Source: an uncultured Lachnospiraceae bacterium (GTDB lineage Bacteria; Bacillota; Clostridia; Lachnospirales; Lachnospiraceae). Taken from it: a stretch of DNA of 9,605 nt. The notes beneath the pieces are model-generated. The model made no database searches, was not told where the DNA came from, and saw nothing but the letters and a program-made list of their open reading frames with translations. The DNA lies in the NCBI GenBank assembly GCA_947628025.1, contig CANQYH010000104.1, positions 1 to 9,605 of the forward strand, read 5' to 3'. The translations under genes and the position numbers were made by a program. Below are positions 6,824 to 9,605 of this stretch, one piece after another; the first letter of the stretch is position 1, and each line of letters starts with the position of its first letter.

Positions 6824-7989
6824 GGAAAAAGGGATTTTGTATATTGGTTTTCCTGACGGCGTGCGGTCTGTGCGGATGTTTAAACGGCCGGAACGCGGGA
6901 GAGAGAACGAAAACGATGGGGGCAGAGGTAGAGATAGAGACGGATGTTTTTGCGGTAAAGAATGAAGCGGAGACAGGAGAGACAAGGGAGAATTCTGCGC
7001 AGTTTGGACCGTCGGAGGAAACGGAGCAGTCGCCGTCGGAAAAAACGCTGCCGGTAGAGGCAGAGCAGTCGCCGTCGGAAAAAGCGCTGCCGGCAGAGGC
7101 AGAACAGTCGCCGTCGGAGGAAGCGCTGCCGGCAGAGACGGAGCAGCCGCCGTCGGAGAAAACGGAGCAGCCTGAGGAAACAGGACAGCCCGGTTCGGAA
7201 GAAAGCTTAGCGGAGGAAACGCAAACCATTTCACCGGCAGAGATGACGGAAACGGCGGATCTAAGCGATTATTTCGGGGAAATTCGCGGCTGCGCGGTAT
7301 GGTACTCCCCGGCAGAAAACCGGTACGTGTTTTATAATGAGGAAATGTGCAGGCAGGAGGTGTCGCCGTATTCCACATTTAAAATTGTTTCCGCATTGTC
7401 CGGCCTGAAAAACGGCGTGCTGGAGGACGCGGATTCGGTCATGCGGTACAGCGGGACGGTCTATCCCGTGCCGGAATGGAACCGGGACCTGACGCTGAAA
7501 GAAGCAGTGCAGTCTTCCTGCATCTGGTATTTCCGGCAGGTGATCGACGCGGTGGGGCGGGAGACACTGGAAAAAGAGCTGACGCTTTTGGAGTATGGCA
7601 ACTGTGACCTCTCTGACTGGGAGGGGAGCGGGATCAATCCCCTGCCGGAGCTGAACGGCTTCTGGCTGGGGTCTTCCCTGAAGATCTCGCCTCTGGAGCA
7701 GACACAGGTCCTGAAACGGATCTTTGAGGGCGAAAGCATTTACGGGGAAGAGGAGACTGCCGTTCTCAAGGAACTCCTGCGGGTGAGCGATGACGGTGGG
7801 CGGCAGATCTACGGGAAGACGGGATCCGGCAGCGGGGAGGCGTGGTTCGTGGGATTTTGCGAAGAAAACGGCGGGCGAGCCTATTTTGCCGTATATCTGA
7901 ATGACAGCACGCAAAGCGGCGCCATGACAGGCGCTGCGGCGAAAGAAATCGCGATGGAGTGGCTGACGGCGGATCGGACCGGGGCGTGA
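6820..7989 (+). CDS. Lipoprotein with class D beta-lactamase / BlaR1-sensor-like domain
   Basis: This 389-residue probable surface lipoprotein begins MRKKG, followed by a hydrophobic stretch and a lipobox. Both LTAC (Cys15) and LCGC (Cys20) fit, with Cys20 giving the more usual signal length. Residues about 28-145 form an acidic, Glu/Pro/Ser-rich linker containing three 13-residue repeats. Residues about 148-385 match the penicillin-recognising class D fold: STFK (185-188; Ser185 nucleophile, Lys188 general base), SCI (233-235) where OXA enzymes have S-x-V, YGN (259-261), FWLGSSLKISPLEQ (281-294), KTGS (333-336) and AWFVGF (341-346). This could be a beta-lactamase, a penicillin-binding sensor lacking the BlaR1 membrane protease, or a peptidoglycan-linked enzyme. 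GGAGGAG at 6808-6814 supports the start. I favour a class D-like serine hydrolase; enzyme activity is unproven. Confidence 0.85.
   Translation: MRKKGFCILVFLTACGLCGCLNGRNAGERTKTMGAEVEIETDVFAVKNEAETGETRENSAQFGPSEETEQSPSEKTLPVEAEQSPSEKALPAEAEQSPSEEALPAETEQPPSEKTEQPEETGQPGSEESLAEETQTISPAEMTETADLSDYFGEIRGCAVWYSPAENRYVFYNEEMCRQEVSPYSTFKIVSALSGLKNGVLEDADSVMRYSGTVYPVPEWNRDLTLKEAVQSSCIWYFRQVIDAVGRETLEKELTLLEYGNCDLSDWEGSGINPLPELNGFWLGSSLKISPLEQTQVLKRIFEGESIYGEEETAVLKELLRVSDDGGRQIYGKTGSGSGEAWFVGFCEENGGRAYFAVYLNDSTQSGAMTGAAAKEIAMEWLTADRTGA
7024..7164 (+). repeat. 39-bp in-frame tandem repeat in the lipoprotein linker
   Basis: Three full units start at 7024, 7063 and 7102, followed by a 24-nt partial copy at 7141-7164. 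Each encodes a 13-residue unit such as EQSPSEKALPAEA. The units differ by only a few bases, which suggests recent duplication. Because the period is a multiple of three, gain or loss of copies keeps the frame and only changes the length of the stalk that holds the catalytic domain away from the membrane. Confidence 0.9.
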
Positions 7990-8052
7990 CCCGGCTCACG
8001 AAGCGCGCGGTACTGCTCAGAAAATATTCATGATTCCGTAAGAAACCCTGAA

Positions 8053-8081
8053 TTGACATGCGGGGCGCTGTATGATATAAC
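8053..8081 (+). promoter_or_regulatory. Strong promoter of the gntR-ABC operon
   Basis: A perfect TTGACA (8053-8058), a 17-nt spacer and TATAAC (8076-8081, five of six) are joined by an extended -10 TGA at 8073-8075. Predicted initiation near 8088 lies inside the operator-like repeat, and about 200 nt upstream of the gntR start. This is the best promoter in the window. Confidence 0.85.
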
Positions 8082-8104
8082 TGTATTAATCGTATTAGTA
8101 CACT
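8080..8104. promoter_or_regulatory. YtrA-type operator overlapping the transcription start
   Basis: ACTGTA (8080-8085), 13 nt, then TACACT (8099-8104). From memory, the site reported for B. subtilis YtrA is AGTGTA-N13-TACACT, so this differs by one base. The inner arms also show symmetry (TGTATTAA at 8082-8089 and TTAGTACA at 8095-8102, seven of eight). A repressor here would block the -10 and start site. The adjacent gene encodes a YtrA-like protein, so negative autoregulation is the simple reading. Confidence 0.7.
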
Positions 8105-8287
8105 TGAAAATATAGATTTCCCGCGCCGCGGCCGGGTGAGAGGCGGAAGCAGGCGGCGCAGCCCGGCACGGCGTGGCCGGTTCCCCGCAGAACGGCGGCA
8201 GTTCCGGGCCGGATGCGGGGAAGAGGGAGAATCGGGGGTATTGATACAGGGAATACTGCTCTCAGGCAGAGAAAGGAGAGAGGCAGG
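8088..8287 (+). other. GC-rich structured 5' leader of gntR (about 200 nt)
   Basis: The leader follows from the predicted start site. It contains TTCCCCGC (8181-8188) and GCGGGGAA (8215-8222), a perfect 8-bp pairing enclosing a smaller GAAC/GTTC stem (8190-8193 with 8201-8204), plus several CCGG/GGCC-rich segments. No T-run follows, so I see no intrinsic attenuator. I recognise no riboswitch or cis-acting RNA family. An ATG at 8213 is in frame with gntR but lacks a ribosome site. Confidence 0.4.
8272..8278 (+). promoter_or_regulatory. Ribosome binding site that decides the gntR start
   Basis: AAAGGAG lies nine bases before the ATG at 8288. It rejects the in-frame ATG at 8213, whose preceding bases contain no purine-rich site and whose extra 25 residues are Arg/Gly-rich and unlike the family. 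Confidence 0.8.
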
Positions 8288-8770
8288 ATGATCATTTTGG
8301 ATTACAGGGACCGGCGTCCGATCTATGAGCAGATCGTGGAGCGGTTTCAGGAGCTGATGGTGACCGGGGCCCTGGCGCAGGACAGCCAGATGCCGTCGGT
8401 GCGGTCTATGGCGATGGATCTGTCGATCAATCCGAATACGATCCAGAGGGCTTACGCGGAGCTGGAGCGGCAGGGTTATATCTACACGGTCAAGGGAAAA
8501 GGCAGTTTTGTGGCGGATAACAGCCTGATCCGCAGCCGGCAGGGCGATCTGGTACTGGCGGAACAGGAACAGCTGGCGAAGCGGGCGTATCATCTGGGGC
8601 TGGACAGAGGAAAGCTGGCCGCGGTGATCGACGCGGTATATGAAAAGGACGGATCGGAGATTTCGGCGGCTGCGCCCGCGGACAGCGCGGAACATGGAGC
8701 GGCGTCCGGGAGAGGCGCGGATGGGGCCGCAGAGCGCATGGAACCGGGAAAGGAGGGAGAGAAAGCATGA
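8288..8770 (+). CDS. GntR-family repressor, YtrA subfamily
   Basis: This 160-residue cytoplasmic DNA-binding protein has an N-terminal winged helix (about 10-77): PIYEQIVERFQELM, then QMPSVRSMAMDLSINPNTIQRAYAELERQGYI and the wing KGKGSFVA. The longer motif lies at about 34-64. A short helical segment follows (about 85-120), as in YtrA-type regulators, which lack the large ligand-binding domain of other GntR proteins. The last ~35 residues are Ala/Gly/Glu-rich and probably disordered, making it longer than the ~130 residues usual for YtrA. YtrA in B. subtilis represses an ABC-transporter operon induced by some cell-wall antibiotics. The gene overlaps the ABC ATPase start by ATGA, and its own promoter carries a near-match YtrA operator, so it probably represses its own operon. 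Confidence 0.9.
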   Translation: MIILDYRDRRPIYEQIVERFQELMVTGALAQDSQMPSVRSMAMDLSINPNTIQRAYAELERQGYIYTVKGKGSFVADNSLIRSRQGDLVLAEQEQLAKRAYHLGLDRGKLAAVIDAVYEKDGSEISAAAPADSAEHGAASGRGADGAAERMEPGKEGEKA

Positions 8771-9605
8771 TTGAAGTGAAGAAACTGACAAAGCGGTTTG
8801 GAGATATCGTGGCGGTGGACCACATCGACGCGGTCATAAAGGACGGCAGCGTCTTTGGACTGATCGGGACCAACGGAGCGGGCAAGAGCACATTTTTGCG
8901 GATGCTTGCCGGGATCCTGCGGCCGGACGAGGGGAGCGCCGTCATCGACGGAAAGCAGATCTATGAGGATACAGAGGTGAAGAGCCGGTTCTTTTATATC
9001 TCCGACGACCAGTTCTTTTTCGGCAATTCCACGCCCGAGGAGATGATGACTTTTTACCGGACGGTCTATCCGAGATTTGACCGGATGCGGTTCATCCATC
9101 TGATGGACAGTTTCGGACTGGACCGTAAGCGGAAGATCAATACGTTTTCCAAGGGAATGAAAAAGCAGGTGTCGGTGATCTGCGGCATCTGCGCCGCGAC
9201 CGATTATCTTTTCTGCGACGAGACCTTTGACGGTCTGGACCCGGTCATGCGGCAGACCGTGAAGAGCCTTTTTGTGGGGGACATGCAGGAACGGAACATG
9301 ACGCCGATCATTGCGTCCCATAACCTGCGGGAACTGGAGGATATCTGCGATCATGTGGGCCTGCTCCACAAAGGCGGGATCCTGCTGTCGAAAGACCTGG
9401 AGGATATGAAGCTGAACATCCATAAGATCCAGTGCGTGCTGCAGCCCGGCATGGGGGCGGATGCGATCAGGGGACTGGAGATACTGAAAACAGAGGAAAG
9501 AGGGAGCCTGCTGACGCTGACCGTGCGGGGCACCAGGGAATCGGTGGAGGAAGCGATCGCGGCGTGCGAGCCCATTTTCGCGGAGATCATACCGCTCTCC
9601 CTGGA
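8767..9605 (+). CDS. ABC transporter ATP-binding protein, YtrB-like (partial, runs off the end)
   Basis: The first 279 codons are present; the stop lies beyond the window. The ATP-binding core is complete: Walker A GTNGAGKST (34-42), Q-loop Gln82, signature FSKGMKKQ (127-134), Walker B YLFCDETFDGLDP (147-159) and H-loop SHNL with His185. Walker A has Thr where Pro is common, and the Walker B glutamate is followed by Thr-Phe instead of the usual Pro-Thr. The FSKGM signature and the extra C-terminal domain (about 215 onward) fit the YtrB/BcrA-like ATPase group found beside YtrA-type regulators. A membrane permease gene is expected next. Its substrate cannot be told. It is coupled to gntR by the ATGA overlap, with GGAGGGAG just upstream at 8753-8760. 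Confidence 0.88.
   Translation, partial: MIEVKKLTKRFGDIVAVDHIDAVIKDGSVFGLIGTNGAGKSTFLRMLAGILRPDEGSAVIDGKQIYEDTEVKSRFFYISDDQFFFGNSTPEEMMTFYRTVYPRFDRMRFIHLMDSFGLDRKRKINTFSKGMKKQVSVICGICAATDYLFCDETFDGLDPVMRQTVKSLFVGDMQERNMTPIIASHNLRELEDICDHVGLLHKGGILLSKDLEDMKLNIHKIQCVLQPGMGADAIRGLEILKTEERGSLLTLTVRGTRESVEEAIAACEPIFAEIIPLSL

Noticed and set aside
7979..7994. CCGGG/CCCGG stem at the end of the lipoprotein gene, considered as a terminator
   Set aside because: Only five pairs, overlapping the stop codon, and no T-run follows.
8213..8287. Longer gntR start adding 25 residues
   Set aside because: No ribosome site, Arg/Gly-rich extension, and a good site exists for the ATG at 8288.
7766..8791. 341-codon minus-strand frame across the lipoprotein end and gntR
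   Set aside because: Arg/Ser/Pro-rich translation crossing a strong promoter and a real gene; no family.

Overview
The window looks like chromosomal DNA from a low-oxygen, Gram-positive Firmicute, most likely a moderately GC-rich member of the Lachnospiraceae/Clostridia. This rests on strong AGGAGG-type ribosome sites, the FtsEX to S41 peptidase order, a YtrA-type GntR/ABC pair, a lipoprotein with a class D beta-lactamase-like domain, and an iron-type alcohol dehydrogenase close to FucO. The assignment comes from recognising families, not from a database search. I see no rRNA, tRNA, CRISPR array, insertion sequence or phage gene.

Region 1 (1-4590) is one probable operon on the plus strand. 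It has an extended -10 promoter preceded by an 18-bp palindrome, then a PucR/CdaR-type regulator, ftsE, ftsX (overlapping ftsE by 11 nt) and a membrane-anchored S41 carboxy-terminal processing peptidase, closed by a strong intrinsic terminator. FtsE and FtsX form the ABC-type complex that controls peptidoglycan hydrolysis at division or elongation. The S41 peptidase probably works on envelope proteins outside the membrane. FtsE carries an unusual acidic tail.

Region 2 (4590-6100) holds a convergent intergenic stretch full of inverted repeats. It includes a 71-nt imperfect hairpin that may end the opposing gene. It is followed by a minus-strand fucO-like lactaldehyde/1,2-propanediol oxidoreductase with its own promoter.

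Region 3 (6100-7990) holds a MutT-like Nudix hydrolase overlapping, by ATGA, a lipoprotein. The lipoprotein has an acidic, proline-rich linker containing a 39-bp tandem repeat and a C-terminal penicillin-recognising domain with STFK, YGN and KTGS motifs.

Region 4 (7990-9605) holds a consensus-like promoter overlapped by a site that nearly matches the operator reported for Bacillus subtilis YtrA. It is followed by a GC-rich leader of about 200 nt, a YtrA-type GntR repressor, and the first 279 codons of a YtrB-like ABC ATPase cut by the window end. Regions 1, 3 and 4 all point to cell-envelope growth or envelope-antibiotic response, but only regulation within each operon is supported by the sequence. 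The most interesting items are the beta-lactamase-like lipoprotein with its repeat linker, the near-match YtrA operator, and the acidic FtsE tail.
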